From Climacteris rufus (Eukaryota > Chordata > Aves > Passeriformes > Climacteridae), in NCBI GenBank assembly GCA_013398175.1, contig VZRZ01004576.1, positions 168,659 through 232,658 of the forward strand: DNA of 64,000 nucleotides, written 5' to 3'. Shown here one piece after another: positions 14,595 through 26,081 of this stretch (its first letter is position 1; the number at the start of each line of letters is the position of its first letter). The translations under genes were made by a program, and so were the position numbers. A model generated the notes under the pieces. It was not told the DNA's origin. It saw only the letters and a list, made by a program, of their open reading frames with translations, and searched no databases.

Positions 14595-15769
14595 TTTTTA
14601 AATCTATTTACTATTAAAAAAATCACAGACTAATACAATGCACTAAATCTATGTTAGATTCTGGTAGGACATATGGCCTAATTTTAATCCAAACACTTTC
14701 AATGAAGATTAATTTTATGCAACCCTGAAAGCAGTCACCTCTCTGTAAGGCATTCAGCACGGGGGTATAGCAGCTTTCAGCTCCACCAGTGCAGTGATCA
14801 ATAATGTGACACGTTACTCCTATGCCAGAGCAACTGACATATGGCCATGTAGCTGCACATTATAATTAACCACTGATTAACAACAGAAAGAGGATTGACT
14901 GTTACATTCAATTAACTTGCCTTCCTTTTCAGATGACAAGCAGCTGAGTGCTGAACATTTAATATACTTTTTGCAAATTTCCTTCTCTGCAAGTATTATA
15001 ATTGCTGTAATTAGCACAGATCAACTATGACAGCAAAACTCTCATTTCATCTATACAATGCAGTAGCTTATAAAATCTAACTTTTTATCTGTTTTATTAA
15101 TTAGCTAACCAGTATTTATCTTCTATCACTCGTTCTCATACAGTTCCATGTAATTTTTCAGATAATTCAGTCAACTTCTACATACCTCTACAGAAACTTT
15201 TCTCAAGAAGTATGACTGGGATGAGTTCAGTTAAAGACAGGATTGTGCACATCTGTGAAGAGGTACAGCAGTGTGTGAAAAGGCATCTGACATTCACTGT
15301 TGAATGAGTTGGTATTTTCTCTCATGCTGGTTTTTTTCCTTTGGACTGTATATTTGTCCATAGGGAAAAGACTGCCAAGGCACCCTGAACCTCCTTTTTT
15401 TACTTTCTTCCATTTTCCATATGGTGGCCTGCTGTCATAAGGACTCAGTGTTTTATCTGCCTCGACATTTTGATTTGCCTGTCAGAAGAGTAGAGGTTAG
15501 AAGAGGTGACTGGCAAGGTTAGAGAGTTTATGGTAGCTAATAACTCACCCACTGAGCAGATATTGACAGATTTGAGTAAACGTGCTCAAGTCAGATCACA
15601 TTTCTGACAGAAGGACCCGCAGAGTGCCTTCAGGACTGTATCCCTGCTGTGCTTCATGTCATCCATCCAGGCAACGAAAGCCGCAAAGAAAAAGGTTAAT
15701 GCAAGTACTTTGTATAGCACAGTCCAACAAACCACGTGGGACTTCTATTACACCTGATTAAAGCGCAGG

Positions 15770-15935
15770 GAAACGTCACCTGCCGTGCCAACCGAGAGCA
15801 GATCAGCCACTGACCTCGTGAGCCCCCGCACCGTTCCTCGGCACACGGAGCCGCGGCGGGGTCAGCGAGGCACAGCCCGGCCGGGCTCTGCCCAACAGCC
15901 CCACCTTCCCCGCTGAGGGACACTGACCACAGGAG
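15770..15935. other. Isolated GC/CpG-rich patch
   Basis: About 165 bp with many CpGs (for example GTTCCTCGGCACACGGAGCC, GCGGCGGGGTCAGCGAGGCA, CCCGGCCGGGC) stands out in AT-rich intergenic DNA. It could be a small promoter or enhancer CpG island, perhaps of an unannotated transcript. No recognised gene adjoins it. Confidence 0.5.
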
Positions 15936-18900
15936 CACCTCTGGCCTTTGGCTGTGCATCCCTCTGGCCTTCTACTCGCTGGCCATGGGGAGGCAATGTC
16001 AATCTGCTGGAAAACACCGCCTTACACTTGCTTCCTGCTCCTCCCCCTTTGTGCTTTTTCCCTCGTTCTCTTTATATAGTGAAGGAATCTGTACTTGTAT
16101 TTTAATTGACTTTGCCGAAGTTGAATTCAGCTTTTTCTTCTAGCAATAGTTCACCACAAAGATCTTCTGAGCCCGCTAGACTGGACATTCTCTTCTGCTC
16201 CCTCTTCATTCAGTTCCTTACAGGTGTTCAAGTATGTTCCTTAAATTAACTCTGTGTTCAATGCCAGCTTTTCATACAAGGTTCCCTCCCTCCTTAAGGT
16301 AGCAAATACCAGACACTCTGTCCCTTGGCTACAATTTCTTTGAGCATTTCATTTTTTGCTTTCCCAAAGGTACCAGTCACGTATTTCTTGAGAGCAAAAC
16401 ATGACAAGAAAATCAGCAGCACTTAAACCTACGTAGATGAGCACAGCCACCAGTGCTGCCCACAACTGTTCTTCTAGTCCCGTGTTAGGTTGTTTCAGGA
16501 TTAAATTTCCTGTATTTGTTACTGTGGTAGTCCCAGCACTCCAGGTCCTCTCCAGGAAGGAAGCAGAGGCAGGGAAGGGACAGAATGCCATGGCACAAGT
16601 TCTGCCTGATGGGAGGATGCCTGCCCTTGCAGTCAGGTGGGAGCCATGGGAGGTTTCTTCCAAATGCTCTCCCTGTTCCGGTAATCTCTCAGCTTTATGT
16701 GTGTCTCATTTTGTGCAGTTTCTTCATTCATTCAAAACTGCCCCCAGAGACAGGCAGAGAGGAAGCACACCAGACATTTTGAACTGCTCTTAAAGCTTTC
16801 TGGTTTTGCCTGCCATTCACCTCTTTTCCCACAGCTCAGTACAAAATGTGCTTTGTACGACATGTTCCTCCTTTCAAGCATGAAACAAAACTATCCCTCA
16901 GCCCTTGTGCTGTACACTGCCTACTCTTATCAGAGTAGGAAGGAATAATTACAGGGATTATGAACGTGGCACTGAATGTCAAGGCATATTAAAACTGTTC
17001 AATAACTCAAGAGCAAATCAAAATTCTTCCAAGGGGCTGCTTTTCTGCCTGAAATTAAATTATGGCATCGAGTACCTTGTAAGTAGATCTACCTGGTAAC
17101 TAATTTTGTTGGTGTATTTAAGAAGTTACTCATCTCTCCATTATCAGAATGCATCAAAACTCTTTGTGCTCCCAAGCATCCCTGGTTTTTATCCAATACT
17201 GTTCCTGAGGTACAAAAACACCCTGTCATTCACTGAGAACGGGGCACACGTACGGTGCTGCAGTATGTATCACACATGGCAGGCTTTTTTAAAAAGATGG
17301 GTCATACAGTGTGGGTATTGGAGAAATCCACTGCTCAGTAATTGCTTATTTGTCCATAAGCACATTTTATTTTGGGTAATGATGCCAAAGCAGGGAAATA
17401 ATCCATATAGAAGCTGGACTGCACTGGCCTCTAATGTTACTCCTACGGCCACACACAGGACTGCCCACATGAGCACTTCAGCACAGGGCTGGCAGCATTT
17501 TAACACAGCTGATGGTGGTCAGGAGGCCTGTCTTGGGCAAAGACTAAAGAAGTGTTGAAAATCTCTCCTTCACAGAGCAGGTGAAGGCTTGAACACCTGG
17601 AAAACGTTCAGGGTCCTGCTAGAGTCAAGGGCAATGTTTTTGTAGCATGGATTCCTATGCTGGCAGCAGGAAAAAGCGAGTTCTGCCAGATAACCAAAGA
17701 ATTATGAAGTTATGAACTTGACACAGTATGCAAGGGAGTCAAGGAGCCCTTTCCCAACCCAAATAGTTAAGAAGGTGATTTGTCAGAGAACTCAGCTAGA
17801 GCTGAACATGTATCATCCAGTTGTAAGGAAGTTTTAACAGCCTTGCTGCTTTTCTACCTTAAAGTTCAAAAGCTGGTAAAGATATTACATACTGTTAAGA
17901 GGGGTCATGAAGCAAAAATAGCAAAAACAAGAATGCTATAGAGACATTTGTTCTCCATTTCTTTTCTTCTTCCCTGCTTTAGACATTTGAAAATACTTGA
18001 AAATGCAACTACTTCATGATTAGTCAAATAATCTGAACAGATTGCAGTTTGAATCTTAAATCTCAGCACCTGTCCACATTATTTCAATCTGATCTTTACA
18101 GCCTGGCCAGAGAACGACTAAAACAGATCTATTCTTCCTAGACATCTGCCTGCTTGAAAGCCTTTAGCAAAGGGGACAGCTGCTGACATTCAGAGCTCTG
18201 CTGAAGCCACTGATGCTGTGCTAAAGCTTCTTTTGGCTTAATGCAGCAAGAAGGGGAATGCAGGGATTCAATTCAGTCGGAATCAGTAAGAAGGCAGCAA
18301 TGCTAAGCCAGTTGTTCAGGATGAGAAGGAAGCAAGAGACAAGATAAACACCTCATGGGTGTCAGAAAGGATCTACCTAGCTCAGTATGCGCTGAATCTG
18401 TTTGACACTGCCTGTATCTCTCTCCAGTCAATACAGGGAGAGCTGAAATTGGTAATTTCACTAAATAGCAGCTGGAGTGGTATTTTCTAATGGCTGAAAT
18501 GAGGAACATAAATCTCAGTGAACTAACAAGTAAACAATTTCCTAGGAAGTATCAATGCTGTTACCCCATGAAAGTGCTTCTACTTCGTGATTTATCACAG
18601 CAGATTTCTTACACACCAGCATTTTGGGGGCAGGACAGTCTGCTGAAAGACGACATTTGGTACGACACTTGGTTCACAAAATGTTATCACATATGATACT
18701 ATCCCAGTTCACTCCCAATTATTAGTAAAGTCTGAACTGCAGGTTATTAACAATAATGAATACAATGCATTTTAACAACTAAAAAAGGAAAAGAAAAAAT
18801 AGGAGTATTGTAACTTTTTTTTTTTACATCTTTAAATAGTAAGTGCAAGAACCTTTACAATTTATATTCAAATCAATTTACTCTTACCAGATAAAACCAT

Positions 18901-19058
18901 GAGAAAACATACCAGTGACAATACAGCCTTTCAGTGCCTAGCTACATCTACTTTAGGTGGTATCTTAGGTCATTGACACCAGTGCTGGTCCAAGCTTTTG
19001 CCACCTCCAGCAGTCTCCATGACAATTCTATAATCTCCTTGACAGCTGAAGAGGAAAA

Positions 19059-19096
19059 CATATATGTGTAAAATATATATATATATACACACATCT
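19059..19096. repeat. (TA)n-rich microsatellite
   Basis: ACATATATGTGTAAA is followed by an uninterrupted run of about 20 alternating A/T bases and then ACACACA. It is simple-sequence DNA in the intergenic region. Confidence 0.9.
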
Positions 19097-19184
19097 ATAA
19101 CATACCTATGTTTTTATATGTATGTTTTAAATGAGTCACTGCTCTCTTCCTACTTTGATAGGAATCAAAGATGACTTACAAGTA

Positions 19185-19465
19185 AGGAGTGACATGACAA
19201 GGGGTAATGGCTGCAAACTGAAAAAGAGTAGGTTTAGATTAGATAGCAGGAAAAAAATTCTTTACTGTGAGGGTGGTGAGGCACTGGAACAGGTTGCCCA
19301 GCAAAGTTGTGGATGTCCCATTCCTGGCAGTGTTAAAGGCCAGGTTGGACGGGGCTCTGAGTAACCTGGTCTAGTGGGTAGCATCCCCACCCATGGCAAG
19401 GGGGCTGAAAACAGATGATCTTTAAGGTTCTTTCCAACCCAAACCATTCAGTGATTCTACGATTT
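19185..19465 (+). mobile_element. CR1 LINE, 3' end fragment
   Basis: The sequence runs GTGACATGACAAGGGGTAAT, TTTAGATTAGATAGCAGGAA, CACTGGAACAGGTTGCCCAG, GGGGCTCTGAGTAACCTGGT, to a tail with CAACCCAAACCATTCAGTGA. It is 5'-truncated and same-sense with most other CR1 copies here. Confidence 0.93.
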
Positions 19466-20694
19466 CATGCATAAAGAAATTCCCTTTCCAGAAAAAGCTC
19501 TGAATATTCATTATTTTGGTTCACTATTTGTATTGCAGAAACACTGAAATATCCATGCCAAGGACTTCTTATGCCAATACATGACACACCTTCATTTACT
19601 TTGTTGTGTGTTGTGCAAGCAGAAGTTGGCATTTCTTCTCCCCTTCTCTGAAGTGTGCCCTCTCACAGTGGAAAAACCTACCACCATACCCCAGACCAAG
19701 AGACTCTGTGTGGAGGACTGCCAGTATTAGTCAGCACTCCTGATGAGAACAACAAGCAGGCAGCTTGTCAGAAGTGCTGCGTGACTCAGACTGACTTCCC
19801 CAAGTCTTTCTGCACCATTACATTTCTGTATTGTCCCTGCACACGGAGAGTAACAGATGATTAAACACAACCTTATTTTAGCAATCAAGTTAACGAAGCG
19901 AGCACTGTGCAACCTGAAGGCTTGTTTCACAAAGGTTTCTGGAGTCACAGTCATATTCTTCCCACTATCCTGAATTAGCAGATGTATTTATTACCTGGCA
20001 CCTGTGGGCTGGGAGAAAACCCCCATACTGCAGTCATCTTTAATACAGAGCTAGATTAACATAAAACATGAAAAATAACTATGACAAGCTCAGAGCAGGC
20101 AACCAGCTGTGAAGTCTGTAGGAACAAATGTGATTTCTGTAACTGGTTACTAATTGCCTGTAACACCTTCAAACATCCCTTTCCTGTGAATTGTCCAGCA
20201 GGCTCTCAGCTACTGTCATCCTCCAGAGTTAAGGGCTGTATTTTGGATTACCACTTTTTTGAAAAAGGTACTCAAATTCATGTTGTCTTTCACTAATCAT
20301 TAGCTACTCCAGCCTGAAATGATGCAAGAGCCCATTCTAAGTACTGCCTTTCACTCACTGTAACTGAAATTGCAAATCCTACACACTTACCGAACAATCA
20401 CAGCATCAAGTCTAATTTGTACCTTTTGCAAAGAAAAACATTTACCTTCTTCAGTGTTCAGAATCAAATTTCCTTTCTCACCCATTTAAATGAAGGGAAA
20501 TTGAGTTTTGCACATTCAAAACAAAAGGTTAAAGATGACGTCTGAAAAATAGGAAACTACGCACAGTGAGATTTCCCACTGCTGCCCTCTACTACAGCTC
20601 TTTCATTCATCCAGGTTTCTCTACATCATTGCACCAGAGACTACATTTGCAAGAGTGAAAGAAAGAAACCCCCAAACAAAATGCAGGATGACAA

Positions 20695-21230
20695 CCCTGG
20701 ACTTACAGAACAGAGCTTGCCTTGCACCACAATATCCCTGTAGATGCCCATGAGAGATCATCCTAGGGAGAAAGGCAAGGAGAACTGGTGGATGTTCAAA
20801 AACCATCTCCTCCATGCTTAAAAATGGTCTATGGCTACATACAGAAAAGCAAGCAGAGGTGGCAGGAGGCATGGATGCATGAACAAGGAGTTCCTGACAA
20901 AAGGTGGAAAAGCAGCACACAAGAGGTGGAAGCAAGAGCAGGGGACCTGGGGAGATGCACCATCCAAGCACACACAGATGGGGTTAGGAAAGACAAAGCC
21001 CAAACCAAGTGCAATCTGGCAAGGGAGGTGAAGGGCAACAACAACAACAAAGATTCAGCAGAGAGATCATTAGCAACAGGAAGACTAGGGAAAAATAAGG
21101 CTCCACAGCTGAGTGGGGCAGAGGACCTGCTGACAGGAGATACAGAAAAGACCAACGTACTCACTGCCACCTTTGTTTCTGTTGTTACCAGCAAGGGCAG
21201 CCCCCAGGAACCCTGGACACATTGCAGACA
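20695..21230 (+). mobile_element. CR1 LINE internal ORF2 fragment (linker between endonuclease and RT)
   Basis: Shifting between frames, the translation follows the CR1 ORF2 stretch before the reverse transcriptase: WMFKNHLL-like, GCMNKEFLTKGGK, KRWKQEQGTWGDA, CNLAREVKGN, ATGRLGKNKAPQL, LLTGDTEKTNVLTATFVSVV, SKGSPQEPW. Frameshifts break it, so it is inactive. Long open frames on both strands here (up to 203 and 191 residues) are by-products of this fragment, not genes. A (CAA)n stretch lies inside near 21038. Confidence 0.85.
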
Positions 21231-21499
21231 ATGGCTGTGTATCAAACCACTGTTAATATTCACACCACCAAAGCTACCACGCTGCCCAAGCAGTGCTACA
21301 CTACTGACAGGATCATCATCTGCCTCTGCCAATTTGCTGCTCATCTGCTTGAACTCACCCTTCAGCCAGCAGCGTTTCCAGCCATGGTGTCCTACCTGAC
21401 AGGGCTGCATCTGCAGGCCCTATGTTCTGTAAAATGGGTATTCAGCACATCTTAAGCAATGCAGTCAACCTGTGACTTCTAAACATGTGGAATGAAAAC

Positions 21500-21905
21500 T
21501 GAACAAATATGTTGCTATGTAGTCTGTATTTCAACAAAGTCTGTAAAGAGGCAAAATTTTCTGCTGTACAAAGTATTTACAAAATACATGTCACTTCAAA
21601 AAAACCGATTTATTTTACTGACAAAATTATGAAACATTAAAAAGACAATGTTGTAGTCTATGCATTAGGAATGTAAGGTTTCATGTACAATTAAGAGAAC
21701 ACTTCACTGCAAAAAAGGTGGAAAACTGTGTTATTAAAACAAAGAACAGCATCACATAATGAGCTGAAGAATGAGAGAAAGTGTGGCAGTTCCTTAAATT
21801 CAGGTTCTCATGTGAAGACAGACATCTCTAGACTGATGCAGATATTCACAGACTTCAGAGAATATTAAGAAATGTACACATCTAGTCTTAGAAGTAGAAT
21901 TATAC
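21500..21905. repeat. Diverged direct repeat, copy A
   Basis: This segment resembles 23610-24015 in the same orientation. For example 21559-21584 matches 23676-23701 at 25 of 26 bases, and AATGTACACATC occurs at 21871 and at 23981. Spaced matches run through the whole length (CACTTC.CTG, AGACTGATGCA, GAATATTAAG). Overall divergence is substantial and was not measured. It does not match CR1 or the LTR. Confidence 0.75.
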
Positions 21906-22828
21906 AAATACAAAAGGCAATATATTACACACCTATATACAGCACTGTAAGCTTCAAACACCAACAAAAGGTATCCAACAATTACATTAGAAATTTCTAG
22001 AATTTCTCATAGGAAACCTCCTTAGATGTGTGGCCAAAATAACTATGTATTTCTGTACCTTTCAAATTTGTTAGGTAATCAAGGCAATTCAAGACATTTA
22101 AATCCATTCAGAAAAGACATTGCAGCTCTACAGCAAGTGGTTAGAGGCCACACACGTTTTGCACAGATGTTACATATTCTCACCACAAAAGTAATTCTTC
22201 TCAGCTTCAATGAGTTTTGAAAGTGTTGCTGTTCAAAGCCATCCTTGGCAACAGTGCCCTCTGATTTAGAACAGTAAGGTCAGTTATGAACGTCAGCATG
22301 GAAACAACTCCTCTTATTCCAGTGTGAGATGATTCACTCCTACCTCACATTTTTCCTGCAGAATGGTGCAGCTGTGTATGTTTGGGAGGTATTCAGCAGA
22401 ACTACCCACTCCCAGGCACACTGTATTATGGGCTGTCTTCATAGGCTTCCTTTGCACTGTTAGAAGACAACAACTTCTCTAACAAAGATTTACCATTCAG
22501 ACACTCTGAAGTGATTGGATAATGCTCAAACCCCCAGACTCTGACAATTTTAGAAATACTGAGAAAGAGAGATTTATTTAGAATTATCTGCTTCCTGCCC
22601 TACTTCCTCCCATCTCTCTTCCCCACTCCTCTCCTAATCCTGCACCACGGATATTTGGACAACAAGTAATTCTGCCCTCCCTCTCTCCTATCATGACTTT
22701 TTTTTTATCTTTTCAGTTTTTAAGAAAAGAAAGAAGTGCAACTCGAACTTTTTAGACTCGATCAGTATCAAGGTGTGATGTCAGCTCACAAAACCATGCC
22801 CACTGTGCAAGTTGCTCCAGAGACCAAC

Positions 22829-22904
22829 ACATATGTATTTATATGAAGCCACATATGTATTTATATGAAGCCACATATGTATTTATATGAAGCCACATAT
22901 GTAT
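22829..22904. repeat. 22-bp minisatellite, about 3.5 copies
   Basis: The unit ACATATGTATTTATATGAAG+CC is repeated exactly at 22829, 22851 and 22873, followed by a partial ACATATGTAT at 22895. The identical copies suggest recent expansion. It lies in the candidate 3' UTR of HYCC1. Confidence 0.95.
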
Positions 22905-23609
22905 GGGAAGAGCAGCCTTTAGTACCAAGAACTTTTCCTTTTATCATTTTCTCAATAAAGTATGAAGATTTATGTTATTTCAGTTGTACCAATACAAGCC
23001 TATGTCTTGGGCTCAAGCCAGACCAGCTGGATAAAATAAAAGGATAAACTAACTTTATTTCAACACCATTTGACTTGTAGCCAAGAGTACTGGAAACATT
23101 ATGTTACATATCTACATTTTATGGCATTTTAGATCCTTCAAAAGCCTAATTATTTAGAGCCTAAGGGACTAAATCTTCCCAGGATAATAAATATGTTTTA
23201 TACCAACACCCAGCTTGAAAGAGTGTCTACCACGGAGGTAATAAACAGTCATGAATTAAATGAAACAAAGCAATACCAGTAGAACTCTCAAAAATTCTAG
23301 CCCCTCAACAGCACCTCACAACTAGCACCACAACAAATATCTGTCTACTGCAATTTTATTTATCTATTCTACTTTATGTCTCAATTTAAATTACTGTGAT
23401 TTTTTCCCAAAGTATTCTTAGATCCTAAAAGCAGATCAGGGAACTGCTGTACCTTCTGCAGGTTATTTCTTCGTAACATCCAGAACAAATTCCAAGGGAA
23501 GGAAGAGCTCTACATTCAGAATGTGTAAAGATGGCCAATGCCTACTCTCAGCTGCCCAAGACCCTTCTGTTGTTCGTGGTTATGCATGTCAAGCAGCCAC
23601 ATGCATTAG

Positions 23610-24015
23610 TCAAGCTGAAACAAATGTGCTGTCTAATGTGTACTGCAGAAAAACCTATAAAAAAGAGGCTAAATGTTCTGCTGTAAAAAGTATTTACAAA
23701 AACAACCTTGAAGAGCCAGTTTCTCTCACTGGCCAAAGTATTACAAACTAAACAGGGCAAATTAGCAGTTTATACATTAGAAATAGAAATTTTCATGTAA
23801 AATCAAGAAAACACTTCGCTGTAAAAAGGTGAAGTACTGCATTACTGGAATAGAACAGTGTCACACAGCAAACTGAATAATGAGAAACTGTGGCACACTC
23901 CTCTAAACTCAGGCTCTTGGGTAAATACCAACACCTACAGACTGATGCACTTATTCTACACACTTTGGTGAATTCTAAGGAATGTACACATCCACTCTGT
24001 GGTCTTACTAGTACA
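23610..24015. repeat. Diverged direct repeat, copy B
   Basis: This is the partner of the segment at 21500-21905, offset by about 2.11 kb, with several short indels between them. It may be a local tandem-type duplication, two copies of an unrecognised old dispersed repeat, or two LTR-like ends of an old element. I saw no primer-binding site or retroviral coding between them, which argues weakly against the last. Confidence 0.75.
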
Positions 24016-25524
24016 GTTATACAACTCACTTGTCCCTATCAACTGTCTTCTCATCTCTTTTCATTAATTAACCAGCTTATTAATTGCTGAATAACATTAG
24101 CTGCTTAAAATTTACTTGTGCTTCAATTTAAGTCAAAAAGGAGTATCTAAACTTATCTCCAGGCAAATGGGAAAGTCTACCAGAATTTTAGTGTGTTTTC
24201 TTAAAATGTTCTTGACAATAATGGATTAACAGCTGCAGAAATCTGGACAGTTGGGGGTGACTATGCCTTAGATCTTCATTCTCTTTCTCCACTCATAATA
24301 ATATATTGTCTGTATATCATCTGATCACAGCTACTGCAGTGGTTTTGTCAGCTACTGCTTCTTCAAATTTCTGCATAAGAAGTCTTAATGTCCGTTTTTA
24401 ATTAAAATCTTAACGTTATAAAAAGTTGGTATCAAACAAACTCACTGAAGTTTAAAGGTTAGGTAACCTTGAACAGGTTGCTGGTTTAGAATTTCAAACT
24501 AGAAAAATAATGGCTATAAAAAACCCTAAGAATTACAGTGCTAGTTATATTTACATTATAATTTCCCTTTGTGCTTGTGAGTTACTGAAGGTACACATCC
24601 TTTGGTAGTATTCTCTTAATCTCAAGCACCAAGTTCATGTTGAACACACACTCCTGTTTGCTTGAGTCAGTGCAAAGGGCTCGTATTTCTACATAACATT
24701 GGTACATAAGCACATCTCTTCTCCGTTAACAATAAAAATACTGATGACTGATTTTTCAATGAGTAGTTTTGGAAGTGATATTTAAGAATCCTAAAGAAAG
24801 ACAGAGTCTGTCACATAACTTACAAGTCTTAAGAGTGACTCCTATAGCAACTGATAATAACTCCCATCCCATACTGTTGCTGCATTACTTTTGGCCCAGT
24901 TTTGAAGACATACAGGAAAACCAAAATGCATCTAAAATTGGACTGATACAGGCATGAAGAAGTACAAACATTGCAACATGTACTAACTACCAATGCAAAA
25001 GCCACCAGAACATCAAACACTGAAGTGATACTCTAGTTTAACCTTACATGTAAGCACAGCTTTCTCATGGCTAATGGAAGAGAATATTTGTTCTTACAAA
25101 TTTCATTACAATACTGCAAAACCCCTAAAAAAAAAAAAAAACAAAAAAAGAAAGAAGTACTTGCAGTTTTGCCTATGTTAAGTGGTACTGAAAAAGTAGA
25201 AACTGGGAGAGAGGCTCTATTTGTTCCCACACTGTGCATCTGTAAGAAGCAACACACCTTGGTCAGTGGACAACCAACCAATCAATGCTTGTTCAGTTGG
25301 TGAAGGTAAAAGCTTTCCATGAAGCTGTAAAGCTATCAGAAGTTGACAGCTTTACAAAATAATTATAACTGCTGTCTATTCACTATTACTGTCAAACATG
25401 AGCCAAGTAAGAATTTGCATGTTTGAGATTTAAGGAAGTAATGTATGCCATATTAAAGAGCTTAATGTACCAATATCAGGATAAAATCTCAATAATTTGT
25501 TTTTTTGTACTGGCTAATTTAATA

Positions 25525-26081
25525 TCAATCTGTTGACAAAGTTATGCTAATACTAGGAGGTCGCTGCTGATTAGGTTGTTTGCTTAAAATAGGAAGATCT
25601 GTTCTTTCTGTTCCATATATCAGTTTTTCCTCCTGAAGGCTGCACGCTGAAAACCTGTTTGCCTCTGTACCAGAGACACCACCACGATTGTTTGGAACTG
25701 TGACACCACTGACCTGCTCAAAGGATTTACTAAACACAGTAGTGGTCGTTCTGGCCAGACTATGGCTGCCAGGCTTAGGCAGGGACTGGCTGCTTGTCAG
25801 TGTCAGTCTCTTCAGAGAGACAAGCTCCAAATTCTCACTCATGGCTCTCTGAGTTTGTTTTCGTGATAAGTGCTCTCTGCAGGTTTCTCCTTCTTTTTCT
25901 TTTCCTCCAGGCTTGCTCCCTCCAGACCTTCGTTGGCTCTTCCCTAAGAGGTTCTTGCTGCTCGTGGTGCTGCTGTTAGATAGGGCAGACTGACTTGTAC
26001 TAGAAGTAGCCCTAGAGTAAAAGCCTTCATCACTTTCAGGTACTTCTATCAGTTCTTCTTCAATTGCTAAATCGGAATTAT
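25525..26081 (-). CDS. HYCC1: HYCC1 main terminal exon (residues 331-515 and stop)
   Basis: The coding part is 557 bp after the acceptor CTACCATGCAG|ATAATT. Together with the G from the previous exon it gives 185 residues and a TGA at 25525-25527. The tail is Ser/Thr and charge rich: SDEGFYSRATSSTSQSA, RRSGGSKPGGKEKEGE, SENLELVSLKRLTLTSSQSL, FSKSFEQVSGVTVP, EANRFSACSLQEEKLIY and finally PPSISITLSTD. The order matches the hyccin C-terminus, with small indels relative to human near the VTVP and ERTDLP segments. No folded domain is evident; it is probably a disordered regulatory tail. Confidence 0.96.

Larger units (their letters stand above)
1..21499. other. Intergenic DNA downstream of HYCC1
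   Basis: Apart from the CR1 pieces, the MIR fossil, the simple repeats and the GC patch listed separately, I see only unique AT-rich sequence. The frames present are short, lack splice-supported neighbours and match nothing I recognise. In human and chicken the next gene on this side is TOMM7, as I recall, but I could not find its short exons here, so it presumably lies beyond the left edge. Confidence 0.6.
21609..25524 (-). other. HYCC1: Probable HYCC1 3' UTR and immediate downstream flank
   Basis: No coding frame of note follows the stop at 25525. Minus-strand AATAAA hexamers occur at 23355-23360, 23054-23059, 22573-22578 and 21609-21614, and an ATTAAA near 24397. Any of these could be the 3' end; which one is used cannot be told from sequence. 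A run of A (plus strand) at about 25126-25141 and the minisatellite at 22829 lie inside. The lower boundary given is simply the farthest candidate signal before the CR1 fragment. Confidence 0.35.

Noticed and set aside
20788..21410. Long overlapping open frames of 203 (plus) and 191 (minus) residues
   Set aside because: They lie on a frameshifted CR1 ORF2 fragment; the CR1 match hops between frames, so neither frame is a gene.
1..21499. Possible TOMM7 or IL6, the expected neighbours of HYCC1
   Set aside because: I looked for TOMM7-like (AIRWGFIPLV) and IL6-like stretches and found none; they presumably lie outside the window.
21500..24015. Reading the direct repeats as LTRs of a short provirus
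   Set aside because: No TG...CA ends, primer-binding site, polypurine tract or retroviral coding sequence could be seen between them.
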